Shown here: positions 7,707 through 17,746 of the stretch, piece after piece
Layout of the letters: each line of letters opens with the position of its first letter
How positions within the stretch are numbered: position 1 is the stretch's first letter
Source of the DNA: an uncultured Methylococcaceae bacterium
GTDB lineage: Bacteria; Pseudomonadota; Gammaproteobacteria; Methylococcales; Methylomonadaceae
DNA length: 64,000 bases
NCBI GenBank assembly: GCA_903917345.1
Contig: CAIXAE010000045.1
Span: 1-64,000, forward strand
Reading direction: 5' to 3'
Translations under genes and position numbers: made by a program
The notes under the pieces: model-generated
Database searches by the model: none
The model's input: the letters and a program-made list of their open reading frames with translations, nothing else
What the model was told of the DNA's origin: nothing

Positions 7707-10208
7707 GTGTCAAAGAGTCAATCACTACCCAATTCAGAGCTCATTCAGCAAGCATGGCAGTTAAGCATTACTTTCATGCCCACATTCAGCCAAGCTGAAT
7801 CCACTATTCCTGAACCCATACTCGATAAAACCTTGGCATTATTTAATGCCTCTGCGCTCATAATCGTGGTTGACGGACAAACCATTACTCACGGAACGGC
7901 ACCCACCCAACAACAAACGACTATTTTATTATCCTGGTTGAGTGAACAAACCCATGATGCCGTCTATTGTTGCGACCACTTAGACGAACAATTCCCTGAC
8001 TTTACGCAATACCCTGATACTGCAACGGGCTTATTAGCCTTGGGTGTTTCAGCCACAATGGATAACTGCATCATCTGGCTACGCCATAAAGCCCCCAAAG
8101 GCCGAGCCTTAACGTGGTCAGAAACCGAAATACAGATCAGTTACCTCATTAATGCGTCTCTAAGTGAAGCGGTATCGCAAAAATCCTTAAGACTAAAAGC
8201 AATATCAGAACGGGACCGATTAAACTTTATTATCAACAATACGCCTGCTCTGATTGGCTATTGGGATGTTTATTTAATCAACCGATACTGCAATACAGCC
8301 TACTCAAAATGGTTCGGGGAATCGCCAGACACTATTCGCGGCAAACATATACGCCAAGTTTTGGGCGACGCGCTTTACCAGACTAATTTATCCCAAATTG
8401 AAGCTGTCATGCATGGCGAAGCGCAACTATTCGATCGTTATATAACAGATCAAAAGACGCATAAAACTATCCACACCCAACTTAGCTATATACCTGACAT
8501 AGTTAATGGACAGGTTAAAGGCTTTTATGTACTGGGTGTTGATGTAACCGATCAAGACCGCATAATAGATCTCAGTCTACAGAATACGAGCATTCTAAAA
8601 AGCATAAATAAAGGCGTGGTATTAACAAATGACAAGCATCAAGTCATCTATACCAATCCCGCTTTTGAAGAAATGACGGGGTATTCGCTCACCGACTTAT
8701 ACGGACACAGCTATGACATTTTAAAAGGCCCCAACAGTGACCCCGTAGAACTTGAACTCATTGAAAGGGCACTCACTACCCATCAAGATTATCAGGGCGA
8801 AATAGTCAACTATCGTAAAGACGGCAGTGAATTCTGGAATGAACTCAACATCAACCCTATTTTTGACAGACATCAAAACATCAGTCAATTTATCTACTTT
8901 CACCGTGATATTTGTAACCGTAAACGCTTAGAAAGTGAACTGAGTACCTCAGAAAATCAATTTAGATCATTAGCCAACTCAGCACCGGTACTGATCTGGC
9001 TAGCAGGGCTCGATAAGCTGTGTTATTGGTTTAATGATACCTGGCTCAGTTTTACAGGCCGCAGCATGGAAGAAGAAAATGGTAATGGCTGGGCTGATGG
9101 CGTACACCCAGAAGATTTTGAGCGCTGCTTAGATATCTACATCACACATTTTGATAAACGCCTGCCGTTTAGAATGGAATACCGTTTAAGACGCTATGAT
9201 GGCGAATACCGTTGGATAGATGACCATGGGGTACCCCGCTTTAACCATCAAGGTGAGTTTGAAGGCTATATCGGTTCATGCACGGATGTCACCGATATCA
9301 GAAACTCTAAAACAGCGAGTGATTTTTTTAATGTCTCTCATGAAATCATCTACAGCACCGATCTAAAAGGACATCTACTCGATGTTAACTCACGCTTCTT
9401 AGAGATAACCGGTTACAGCCGCGAAGAAGTGATCGGTAAAAATATTAATCTACTTAAGTCAGGCATCCAAGATCGTGATTTTTACGCTGAGATGTGGCAC
9501 ACACTGATTAAAGACGGATTTTGGAATGGTGAAATAACCAACATCAACAAAACGGGGCGATTCTACTCAGCCATCACCAGCATCAGTACCATCAAAGATA
9601 CCAGCGGCCAACCCATGCGTTATTTGGCTATTGCGAGTGACATTACCGCACTCGTAGAAAGTCGCGATCAATTAGAAAAGATCGCTTTTTATGACAATTT
9701 AACAAAACTACCTAATCGCGCCTTATTGATGGATCGATTAGAACAAGCCATGGTCAGGGTAAATCGTGAAGGTGGATTATTGGCCGTTTTATTTATCGAT
9801 TTGGATGGCTTTAAACAAATCAACGACAACTATGGTCACGACATGGGTGATAAAGTCTTAATCACTCTCGCTCATCGTATGAAAGCGGCCTTACGTAAAA
9901 CGGATTCCATCGGCCGTTTAGGCGGCGATGAGTTCATCGTAATACTCCAAGAATTATCAGAAGAAGACTTAGGTGAAACGCCTATAAATCATCTATTAGA
10001 AGCGTGCTCAACCCCGATCATCGAAGACCAATTAACACTCTGCGTTTCATCGAGTATTGGTGCCGCACTGTTTAGCAATCATCCTGCACACCAACACTTG
10101 GATAGTCATACACTCATCAAACAAGCAGACCAAGCCATGTATGTTGCTAAACAAGCGGGTAAAAACGGTTGTCACTATTTTAATGGTGAAGCGGACACAC
10201 ACGAGTAA
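7707..10208 (+). CDS. Diguanylate cyclase with truncated phytochrome-type PHY domain and four PAS domains
   Basis: This 833-residue soluble protein has residues 1-165 resembling the PHY domain of the phytochrome at 23725. Both share FN-A-S-x-I-I and C-(I/L)-I-W-L-R, and a final helix after W-S-(E/D)-x-E-I-Q. It lacks the phytochrome PAS-GAF module and the PHY tongue with PRxSF, so it should not bind bilin. Then come four PAS domains (about 170-285, 290-410, 420-535, 540-650) and GGDEF (660-825). The catalytic motif is intact at residues 739-743 and the RKTD inhibitory site lies upstream, so it should make c-di-GMP. The start is GTG, immediately after an in-frame TAA, with no clear ribosome site. 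It ends 8 bp before the next gene, so the two are probably co-transcribed. Confidence 0.9.
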   Translation: MSKSQSLPNSELIQQAWQLSITFMPTFSQAESTIPEPILDKTLALFNASALIIVVDGQTITHGTAPTQQQTTILLSWLSEQTHDAVYCCDHLDEQFPDFTQYPDTATGLLALGVSATMDNCIIWLRHKAPKGRALTWSETEIQISYLINASLSEAVSQKSLRLKAISERDRLNFIINNTPALIGYWDVYLINRYCNTAYSKWFGESPDTIRGKHIRQVLGDALYQTNLSQIEAVMHGEAQLFDRYITDQKTHKTIHTQLSYIPDIVNGQVKGFYVLGVDVTDQDRIIDLSLQNTSILKSINKGVVLTNDKHQVIYTNPAFEEMTGYSLTDLYGHSYDILKGPNSDPVELELIERALTTHQDYQGEIVNYRKDGSEFWNELNINPIFDRHQNISQFIYFHRDICNRKRLESELSTSENQFRSLANSAPVLIWLAGLDKLCYWFNDTWLSFTGRSMEEENGNGWADGVHPEDFERCLDIYITHFDKRLPFRMEYRLRRYDGEYRWIDDHGVPRFNHQGEFEGYIGSCTDVTDIRNSKTASDFFNVSHEIIYSTDLKGHLLDVNSRFLEITGYSREEVIGKNINLLKSGIQDRDFYAEMWHTLIKDGFWNGEITNINKTGRFYSAITSISTIKDTSGQPMRYLAIASDITALVESRDQLEKIAFYDNLTKLPNRALLMDRLEQAMVRVNREGGLLAVLFIDLDGFKQINDNYGHDMGDKVLITLAHRMKAALRKTDSIGRLGGDEFIVILQELSEEDLGETPINHLLEACSTPIIEDQLTLCVSSSIGAALFSNHPAHQHLDSHTLIKQADQAMYVAKQAGKNGCHYFNGEADTHE

Positions 10209-10216
10209 CACCCGCA

Positions 10217-13024
10217 ATGGAAAACCTAACCAGCCTTAAAAACTTTATTCCCCACGGTTATTGCTTATCTTGGAGCCCACTGCTACTAAAGCTACATGTA
10301 GTCTCCGATTTATTTATTAGCCTCGCGTATTTTTCAATCCTTATTACGCTCATATTTTTCATGGTCAAGCGTAAAGTCTTTGTCTTTCGCTGGTTAATCG
10401 GCCTCTTTGCCGCCTTTATTGTCAGTTGCGGCATCACTCATTTACTGTCACTCATCACGATCTGGTATCCCATCTATTGGATAGATGCATTATTTAAGAT
10501 AATTACAGCGGTTTTATCGATTATAACAGCGGTTTTAATGGTTAAAATTATACCTAAAGCAATGGCTTTGCCCTTAGCATTGCAAGAAAAACAACACCAA
10601 AATAAACACATCCTCAATAATATGCATCAGGGCATTGTACTGATGGATAGCCACCATAAAATCATTTACTGCAACCCCGCTTCTCAAAAGCTCACCGGTT
10701 ATCAGTCTAAAGAAATCCATGGTAAATCCTGCGAAATATTTCATGGACCGGACACAGATCAAGATCAGGTTAACCAACTATGGGCAGTCATGGAGCAACA
10801 ACAGCACTTTCATGGTGAGCTATTAAACTATCGTAAAGACGGTTCCGTATTTTGGAACGATCTACAAATGACACCTATACGCAACAGTCAGGGCGAAATA
10901 AACCAATACCTGTGCATCCAAACAGATGTGACTGAGCGCAAACAAAAAGAATTGCAGGTCATCCTATCTGAACAAGATTTTCAAGATTTAGCCAATTCAT
11001 CCCCCTCCATGATTTACTTAGTGGGCATTGATAAAAAGCCGACGTGGTTTAATGCCGCGTGGTTAAGATTTACCTGTCATAAGCTCGATCAAGAAACTTA
11101 CAACGTCTGGGAAAGTAACATACATCCAGAAGATTTTATGCGTTATACCGATGTTTTCCATACGCATTTTGATCAACGCTTACCGTTCCAAATCGAATAC
11201 CGAATGCAAACCAGCACTCAGGAATACCGTTGGATAGCGTGTAATTGCGTGCCTCGATTTAATTCCGATGGCGCATTTAAAGGTTACGTCTGTTATGCCA
11301 ATGATATAACTGACGCTAAAAACAGCGCAGTAGCCAATGATTTTTTTAACAGTTCGTACGAAATCATCTACAGCACTGATTTAGATGGCTTCATTCTGGA
11401 AGTCAATGACCGATTTTTACAAGTATCAGGCTATAACCGAGAAGAATTAATTGGCCGGCATATCCGCATCATTAAATCCGGCGTGCACGACAGTAAATAT
11501 TACAGAGCCATGTGGCAATCCCTACTGAGCCAAGGTTTTTGGTGTGGAGAAGTCACTAATCGTAGTAAAAAGGGTAACTTCTTCTCTGTGGTCAGTACCG
11601 TCACAACGATTAGAGATGAGCAACAGAACCCCATTCGTTATTTAGCGATCGCGAGTGACATTTCATCTGTGATAGAAAAACGACGTCAAATGGAACAGTT
11701 AGCCTATTACGACAACTTAACGGGCTTGCCCAATCGCTTACTGTTAAAAGATCGTTTGGCGCAAAACATGGCCAGAGTGCATCGAGAAGGCGGTTGTTTA
11801 GCGGTGGTCTTTATTGACTTAGACGGATTTAAAGCCATTAATGATAGCTTCGGGCATTTTATTGGGGATGAGTTTTTAATCGCCATTAGTCAGCATTTCA
11901 AACAAAGTCTGCGCGAAACCGATACGGTAGTCCGGATTGGCGGGGACGAATTTGTAGTTATACTTGCTGATTTAACTAACGAAGAGTCAGTTAAAATACC
12001 CATACAAAACTTATTAGAGGCCTGCCAAACGCCTATTAACATCAATCAACTGTCTTTAACGGTCTCTGCCAGCATGGGCTATAGCCTCTATAAAGGCGGA
12101 GCCGATGCAGGTGAAACTGATATTGACGAACTCATCAGGCAAGCCGACAAAGCCATGTATGTTATTAAACAATCCGGTAAAAATGGGGTGCATCGTTACG
12201 ATGAACAGATAGATACTCTAAATAATACCCGTACAGAAACCTTAAAGAATATTGAGTCTGGCTTAGCTCATGACGAATTTATCTTGTATTATCAACCCAA
12301 GGTAAACCTACATACCGGGGAATTAATCGGTGTAGAGGCCTTAATCCGTTGGCAGCATCCAGCACGTGGCTTATTACACCCTAAAGATTTTTTACTGTTA
12401 CTCGATAATCATCCGTTGGGCATAGAACTCGGTTACTGGGTATTAAATACCGCACTCAGCCAGATAGACGCATGGCAACGCCAAGGATTAAATATCGCCG
12501 TCAGTATCAATATTGACGCTCGTCAATTATATCAACAAGATTTTCTATCCAAAGTACGTACAGCATTGGCTCAATACCCACACTTTCTTAAAAACAGTTT
12601 GGAGTTTGAAATACTAGAATCCATCGCCCTACACGAAAGAGAATACAGCTACAGCGTGATAGAAGCCTGTAAAGAAATGGGGGTTAAATTTTCCTTAGAT
12701 GACTTTGGTACAGGCTACTCTTCCCTTACCTATCTGCGTCACCTACCGATCGATACGATTAAAATTGATCGTAGCTTTGTGGAATCACTGGACAACAACA
12801 GCAATGATTATTCAATTGTTAAAAATGTCATAGGATTGGTCAACAATATAGGCCATAACACCCTAGCAGAAGGGATAGAAACCGAAGAGCAAGGCAAAAT
12901 ATTATTAGATATGGGTTGTGAATTTGGTCAAGGCTTTGTGATCGCAAAACCGATGCCAGCCGAAGACATTGCGGTCTGGAAAAATACCTGGCAACTACCC
13001 GACAGTTGGAAAACAACAAAATAA
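10217..13024 (+). CDS. Ethylene-receptor-like membrane GGDEF/EAL protein
   Basis: This 935-residue protein starts with a hydrophobic domain (about 1-115, three membrane helices) that lines up with the ethylene-binding domain of plant ETR1 and cyanobacterial Etr1. ETR1 residues Asp25, Tyr32, Ile35, Ile62, Cys65 and His69 correspond at a constant offset of six to Asp31, Tyr38, Ile41, Ile68, Cys71 and His75 (ISLAYFS, FIVSCGITHL). ETR1 Pro36 is Leu42 here. Then follow a LOV-like PAS (130-245, Cys172 at the LOV cysteine position), two PAS domains (250-365, 370-490), GGDEF (motif 575-579, RETD inhibitory site) and EAL (EAL 707-709, DDFGTGYSS, AEGIET). Both catalytic domains look intact, so it could make or degrade c-di-GMP. 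Ethylene or copper binding is inferred from residues only. Confidence 0.92.
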   Translation: MENLTSLKNFIPHGYCLSWSPLLLKLHVVSDLFISLAYFSILITLIFFMVKRKVFVFRWLIGLFAAFIVSCGITHLLSLITIWYPIYWIDALFKIITAVLSIITAVLMVKIIPKAMALPLALQEKQHQNKHILNNMHQGIVLMDSHHKIIYCNPASQKLTGYQSKEIHGKSCEIFHGPDTDQDQVNQLWAVMEQQQHFHGELLNYRKDGSVFWNDLQMTPIRNSQGEINQYLCIQTDVTERKQKELQVILSEQDFQDLANSSPSMIYLVGIDKKPTWFNAAWLRFTCHKLDQETYNVWESNIHPEDFMRYTDVFHTHFDQRLPFQIEYRMQTSTQEYRWIACNCVPRFNSDGAFKGYVCYANDITDAKNSAVANDFFNSSYEIIYSTDLDGFILEVNDRFLQVSGYNREELIGRHIRIIKSGVHDSKYYRAMWQSLLSQGFWCGEVTNRSKKGNFFSVVSTVTTIRDEQQNPIRYLAIASDISSVIEKRRQMEQLAYYDNLTGLPNRLLLKDRLAQNMARVHREGGCLAVVFIDLDGFKAINDSFGHFIGDEFLIAISQHFKQSLRETDTVVRIGGDEFVVILADLTNEESVKIPIQNLLEACQTPININQLSLTVSASMGYSLYKGGADAGETDIDELIRQADKAMYVIKQSGKNGVHRYDEQIDTLNNTRTETLKNIESGLAHDEFILYYQPKVNLHTGELIGVEALIRWQHPARGLLHPKDFLLLLDNHPLGIELGYWVLNTALSQIDAWQRQGLNIAVSINIDARQLYQQDFLSKVRTALAQYPHFLKNSLEFEILESIALHEREYSYSVIEACKEMGVKFSLDDFGTGYSSLTYLRHLPIDTIKIDRSFVESLDNNSNDYSIVKNVIGLVNNIGHNTLAEGIETEEQGKILLDMGCEFGQGFVIAKPMPAEDIAVWKNTWQLPDSWKTTK

Positions 13025-13037
13025 CCGGACTAACCGC

Positions 13038-13619
13038 TTACGCCTGCTTCAATACTGATACAAACAACTCAAATGTTTTAAGTGCGTTATCGATAGCTTT
13101 AGCGCATTCTTCGGGTTGATCGGCTATGGATTCGATATAGCTGATAAATTCGACCCACTTACTCGGTGTCGCTTCCCCATAACCATAAAAGAATCTAGCC
13201 CCATTTGCCTCAGTTAAGCCGTGGTGCTTTTCTAACGCCCTCGCAATATGTTGTCCTCCTAAAGTAGAACCCTCCACCACATATAACACACCGGTTAAAG
13301 CCCCGATGCTATTAATATCAGGGCTTAACATTAATTGTATGGGTGAGGCAGGTCTGCTTAAATAAGCTAGATCTTGATGAATTAATGGCGCTTTTAGGCG
13401 ACTATCATAATCAAAATCCACACCGTGTTCAGTGATAAAGCGGGTGATTTTCAACTCTAAATCTTGATAAAGCAGCGCATACGCTTCCAGCAGTTTATGG
13501 TAGTTTTCAATTGTATAATCAGCCTCCATTAAACCCTTCAATAATGGCAAGTGATTAAGCTGCACATGCATAGCATGCGTAGCCTCACGTAATTTATCTT
13601 TTAAACCGTTAGTTGTCAT
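13038..13619 (-). CDS. bphO: Biliverdin-forming heme oxygenase
   Basis: The 193-residue protein matches the heme oxygenase family in length and motifs. His18 in REATHAMHVQ is at the proximal heme-ligand position, followed by a distal-helix stretch GVLYVVEGSTLGGQHI and FFYGYGE. Family members open heme to biliverdin, CO and iron. Bacterial homologues next to phytochromes supply their chromophore, and a bacteriophytochrome gene lies about 10 kb away (23725). The gene is convergent with the ethylene-receptor-like gene and 29 bp upstream of the end of the 1365-residue gene, on the same strand. Iron acquisition is an alternative role, but there is no heme-uptake gene nearby. Confidence 0.92.
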   Translation of the reverse strand: MTTNGLKDKLREATHAMHVQLNHLPLLKGLMEADYTIENYHKLLEAYALLYQDLELKITRFITEHGVDFDYDSRLKAPLIHQDLAYLSRPASPIQLMLSPDINSIGALTGVLYVVEGSTLGGQHIARALEKHHGLTEANGARFFYGYGEATPSKWVEFISYIESIADQPEECAKAIDNALKTFELFVSVLKQA

Positions 13620-13648
13620 ACGTTAGCGTCTTAATCTGGATCGTTATT

Positions 13649-16600
13649 CTAAGCATTTAGCCATGATGGACTTGGGCGCCATTGCGCTTTCCAGTCGAGT
13701 AACTCATCAGCGGGCATCGGTTTGGCAATGGCATAACCCTGCGCGTAGTCACAACCATGTTTTATTAAAAGCTCACCCACTTCAATCGTCTCAACCCCTT
13801 CTGCTATCACTTTACGCCCCATAAAACCACCCAAACTAATCACGCTATCCACGATCGCTAAATCGTCCATATTTTGCATGATGTCTTTGACGAAACTACG
13901 ATCAATCTTGATAATTTCAATCGGCAAGGATTTCAGATACGTTAATGAAGAATAACCTGTTCCAAAATCATCCAAAGAAAAACCAACACCCAGCTTTTTA
14001 CATTCAGATATCAGTAATGCCGCTTGCTCACGACTACTAAAGGCAGAGGTTTCCAATATCTCAATTTCTAAACTCCCCGGGCGATAATGTGGATAAGCAG
14101 CAAGGGCTGATCTTAACAATTCGATAAAGTTGTAATAACTTAAGTGTTTAGCATCAATATTAATGCTGATGGGTATATTTAAGCCGGATGTTTGCCAACG
14201 ATCAATTTGCATCAGGGCCTTTTCAATGACCCAGTTACCTAATTCAACACTCACCGGATGATTGGCAATCATAGGTAAAAACTGATCGGGTAGTAGCAAG
14301 CCACTGTGCGGATGATTCCAGCGTATCAATGCCTCAACACCCAATAACTCACCTGTACGCATATTGACCTTGGGCTGATAATACAAGACAAAATCATTTG
14401 CATGAATCGCTAATTGAATCTGTTTAACAAATTCTTCACGCGTATTATTAATGTGATCGGTATTATCATTAAACACATGGTAGGTATTTTTGCCCGCCTG
14501 CTTAGCAGAATACATCGCCTGATCGGCTTGGCGGATCAACGTATTCGCATCAATATGCCGTTTTGGATGCCCCTCATAGTAACTAACACCAATACTAGCA
14601 GTCACCTTTAAGGTTAAATTACCCATCTCAATGGGGCTATTGCAGACGGCCATCAGCTTTTCAATCGGTTGGTGAAACGTGTGAGCATCTGCTTGATGAT
14701 TCAGTATAAAAATAAATTCATCACCGCCCAAGCGCCCTAGCGTATCGCTTTCACGCATCACGTTACGCATTTTGTTACTGATCCCGATTAGAAACTCATC
14801 ACCAATAGCATGACCATAATGATCATTAATTTCTTTAAAACCATCCAAGTCTATAAAGGCGACCACTAGATTTTGATACTCTCTATTACTCTGCAGTATT
14901 AATTGATTGAGTCTATCGGTTAACAACAAACGATTTGGCAAACCCGTGAGCGCATCGTTATACGCAAAAAGCTCGAGTTGGTGTTGGTGACGTTTTAACT
15001 CACTGATATCAGAGGTTATGGCTAAGAAACGTTCAATTTCATTATTTGCATTTCGAATAACCGTAATTGAATGCAAGCCAGGACTTTTATCGCGCGCTTT
15101 ATATTTATTCCAAATCTCACCGGTCCAAAAACCTTCTGTTAGTATGGCTTCCCACATTCTGGAATAGAACGCATCGTCATGCACACCCGATTTGAATATT
15201 CTTGGATTCTTACCGAGCAATTCTTCTCGACTGTAGCCACTCACGGCTAAGAACGCATCATTACAATCAATGATATTGCCCCTTTTATCAGTGATATAAA
15301 TACCTTCCCGCGCAAAATCATAAACTTTGGCTGCCAGTTGCGTTTTCATATCCAGCCTCGACTTTTCGATAACATCACCTGCTAAGTGGGATGCCTCGTT
15401 AATCAACTGTAGGGCTTGAGAGGTTGGCATTTTGGTTTTGCGATAATAAATGGCAAAAGTGCCCAAAACCTCGCCTGCATTCGTTTTAATCGCTTGCGAC
15501 CAACACGCTCGATAAGGTAGTTTTACGACTAGCTCATTAAAAGCACGCCAATTAGTATGCGTTAATATATCGCTAACAAACATTGATTCGCCAGTAAAGG
15601 CACTGGCACCGCAGGAACCCACTTGTGGCCCGACGACTACACCATCAATGGCCTGACAATAAAAATCGGGCAAACTGGGTGCCGCACCATGGGTCAGTGT
15701 TTTGCCATCGTCACTGAGCAATAAAATACTGCAAGCCATATCAGCATCTAGTTTTTCAATGTCACTGCATAAACTGGATAGTATGTCTGACAATGACTGA
15801 TGATTAGTCAGCATATTCAAGACATTATTGCGCCGACGCTCTTTGTTTTCATAACGATGGCGCAGTTTAATCTCGCGTGATAAACGGACAATCCAATAGA
15901 TAAATACCAATAATAATCCACCCACAACCATCGCATATTTCTGTATGGTTGCTTTGCTAATACTCGAGTCAACATGAAAATTGAACCAATGATGTGGAAT
16001 ATCATCAATTTGTTTAGGATCAATCATTAAACTAGCTTTATTCATGATGGATGTGAGTTCAGGGAGTTGCTTACTTATCGCAATACTCCGTTCGCTGCGA
16101 TAATTCGTTTCACCTGAGATCCTTAGATGCGATAGATCTTCTTTCTTAATCCAGTAGTTGGTACTTGCTATATCGCCGACATAAGCCTCTGCTTTTCCAG
16201 CCTCAACTAATCGTAACGCCGCTAATGCATCTTTGGCCTCCACTAATTTAATGGCTGGATAATCCCGTTTTAGCCATTCTTGTATGGCATAGGATTTTTC
16301 AACGGCGACTACTTTACCCTCTAACTTTTCTAAACTATTAATATAATGCGTGTCGGTATTAACGATAATATTGGGTGAATTAACGTAGGGGTTAAGAAAA
16401 CTTAAGAATTGAGAGCGCTCTTCGGTAATAACCACGCCCGCCAGCATGTCTATATCCCCCCGCTTAATCAATTCTAAACTGCCTGCCAAACTCCCAGGAT
16501 TAACAATCGTAAAATGAACCCCAATTTTTTGCTCAAGTAGCTTTAAATAATCGGCCCCCATGCCCACAAACTCACCTTGCTCATCTACCCAGTCATAAGG

Positions 16601-17746
16601 CTGTTTATTAGGATTAACGCCCACCCGAATGACAGGATGATTAGCCAACCACCTCTTTTCCGCTTCGCTGAGTTGTATATCGTTTGCTGCACGCTGATAA
16701 ATGAAATGATTCAGTTTTATCGAATCAATGGATTGGTTATAACCCGCTTTAACATAGGACTCGGCTATGACTTTTATTCTATCTAAATCGATATAACCTA
16801 AAGGGACGGTATTCGGTATAAGTTTTTTTGTTTCCTGCGCTTCAAACTGCAAATGCGCTAACGATAATTTACTGTGATACCGATCTGCAATTAACGTAAT
16901 GAGCGTATCAGGGTGATCCAACGCATAGCGCCAACCCTTTAAACTGGCTCTTAAAAACCGATCAATGCGTTCTGGATGTTGTTGACGTTCGTCCTGACTG
17001 GTAAACAAAATGTCACCGTAAAAGTCGATACCGTAGTTTTGCGGATTAATAACATTTATGGGAATATTGTGTTCTTTGTAATAGTAAGTTTCATCTGTTG
17101 AATATCCCGTCATCACATCCAGTTTACCCTGGGCCAACAGCGAATTATCACCGGATTGTTTGATGAGCGTGTAATCATTATCCGACAGTTTGCTGTGCGC
17201 CAAAAGAGCCTTAAGAGGCGCTTCATTAGCATTTAAGGTATCCAGCATAATCCGTTTACCTTTCATTTCAAACGGACTGATAATGCCCGAGTCACGTCGG
17301 GTCATAAATACTAAGGGATTGTGTTGAAAAATTGCCGCCATCGCCACAATCGGTTTTCCTAAGGCGTACTCGTGTAACAAACCGGAGTCCCCTACCCCAT
17401 ACTCAGCTTTACCAGAGATGACTTGATTAATAACGCTTTTATTCAAATCACGTTCTATGAGCTCAACATCTAAGCCTTCTTCTGCGAAATAGCCTTGCTC
17501 TATGGCCGCGTAATAACCCGCAAATTGGAACTGATGAAACCATTTGAGTTGTAAGCGCACCTTATCGAGTGGCGGTTTTTCAGCTGATGAAACAGTACTA
17601 ACAATGGGTGTAGTTGCTTCTGCGTGAGACTCAAGTGGTAACCCACTCAATAAAAAAATACAAAGCAGTTGCGCCCAAAGGGGGGCAACCTTTAACGGGG
17701 GGCGGGCTTTAAGATTAAGGAGCGTCGTTATCACAGCTACAACCAA
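13649..17746 (-). CDS. Periplasmic-binding (NMT1 + SBP3) GAF-PAS-GGDEF-EAL protein
   Basis: The protein has 1365 residues from TTG 17746; GTG 17734 is possible, and no ATG is available before the domains. Order: a signal/anchor segment (about 22-40, LLCIFLLSGLPLESHA); an NMT1/THI5-type solute-binding domain (about 48-290, LQLKWFHQFQFAGYY); a second solute-binding domain of the SBP3 type (about 365-600, VIRVGVNPNKQPYDW); a membrane helix (about 612-632); GAF (650-800, GSCGASAFTGE); PAS (815-925); GGDEF (motif at 1007-1011, RESD site); EAL (1138-1140, DDFGTGYSS). It should sense small solutes in the periplasm and adjust c-di-GMP. Having two unrelated binding domains in series suggests two ligands. 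The ligands are unknown; thiamine-precursor-like or amino-acid-like compounds are only family precedents. Confidence 0.9.
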   Translation of the reverse strand: MVVAVITTLLNLKARPPLKVAPLWAQLLCIFLLSGLPLESHAEATTPIVSTVSSAEKPPLDKVRLQLKWFHQFQFAGYYAAIEQGYFAEEGLDVELIERDLNKSVINQVISGKAEYGVGDSGLLHEYALGKPIVAMAAIFQHNPLVFMTRRDSGIISPFEMKGKRIMLDTLNANEAPLKALLAHSKLSDNDYTLIKQSGDNSLLAQGKLDVMTGYSTDETYYYKEHNIPINVINPQNYGIDFYGDILFTSQDERQQHPERIDRFLRASLKGWRYALDHPDTLITLIADRYHSKLSLAHLQFEAQETKKLIPNTVPLGYIDLDRIKVIAESYVKAGYNQSIDSIKLNHFIYQRAANDIQLSEAEKRWLANHPVIRVGVNPNKQPYDWVDEQGEFVGMGADYLKLLEQKIGVHFTIVNPGSLAGSLELIKRGDIDMLAGVVITEERSQFLSFLNPYVNSPNIIVNTDTHYINSLEKLEGKVVAVEKSYAIQEWLKRDYPAIKLVEAKDALAALRLVEAGKAEAYVGDIASTNYWIKKEDLSHLRISGETNYRSERSIAISKQLPELTSIMNKASLMIDPKQIDDIPHHWFNFHVDSSISKATIQKYAMVVGGLLLVFIYWIVRLSREIKLRHRYENKERRRNNVLNMLTNHQSLSDILSSLCSDIEKLDADMACSILLLSDDGKTLTHGAAPSLPDFYCQAIDGVVVGPQVGSCGASAFTGESMFVSDILTHTNWRAFNELVVKLPYRACWSQAIKTNAGEVLGTFAIYYRKTKMPTSQALQLINEASHLAGDVIEKSRLDMKTQLAAKVYDFAREGIYITDKRGNIIDCNDAFLAVSGYSREELLGKNPRIFKSGVHDDAFYSRMWEAILTEGFWTGEIWNKYKARDKSPGLHSITVIRNANNEIERFLAITSDISELKRHQHQLELFAYNDALTGLPNRLLLTDRLNQLILQSNREYQNLVVAFIDLDGFKEINDHYGHAIGDEFLIGISNKMRNVMRESDTLGRLGGDEFIFILNHQADAHTFHQPIEKLMAVCNSPIEMGNLTLKVTASIGVSYYEGHPKRHIDANTLIRQADQAMYSAKQAGKNTYHVFNDNTDHINNTREEFVKQIQLAIHANDFVLYYQPKVNMRTGELLGVEALIRWNHPHSGLLLPDQFLPMIANHPVSVELGNWVIEKALMQIDRWQTSGLNIPISINIDAKHLSYYNFIELLRSALAAYPHYRPGSLEIEILETSAFSSREQAALLISECKKLGVGFSLDDFGTGYSSLTYLKSLPIEIIKIDRSFVKDIMQNMDDLAIVDSVISLGGFMGRKVIAEGVETIEVGELLIKHGCDYAQGYAIAKPMPADELLDWKAQWRPSPSWLNA

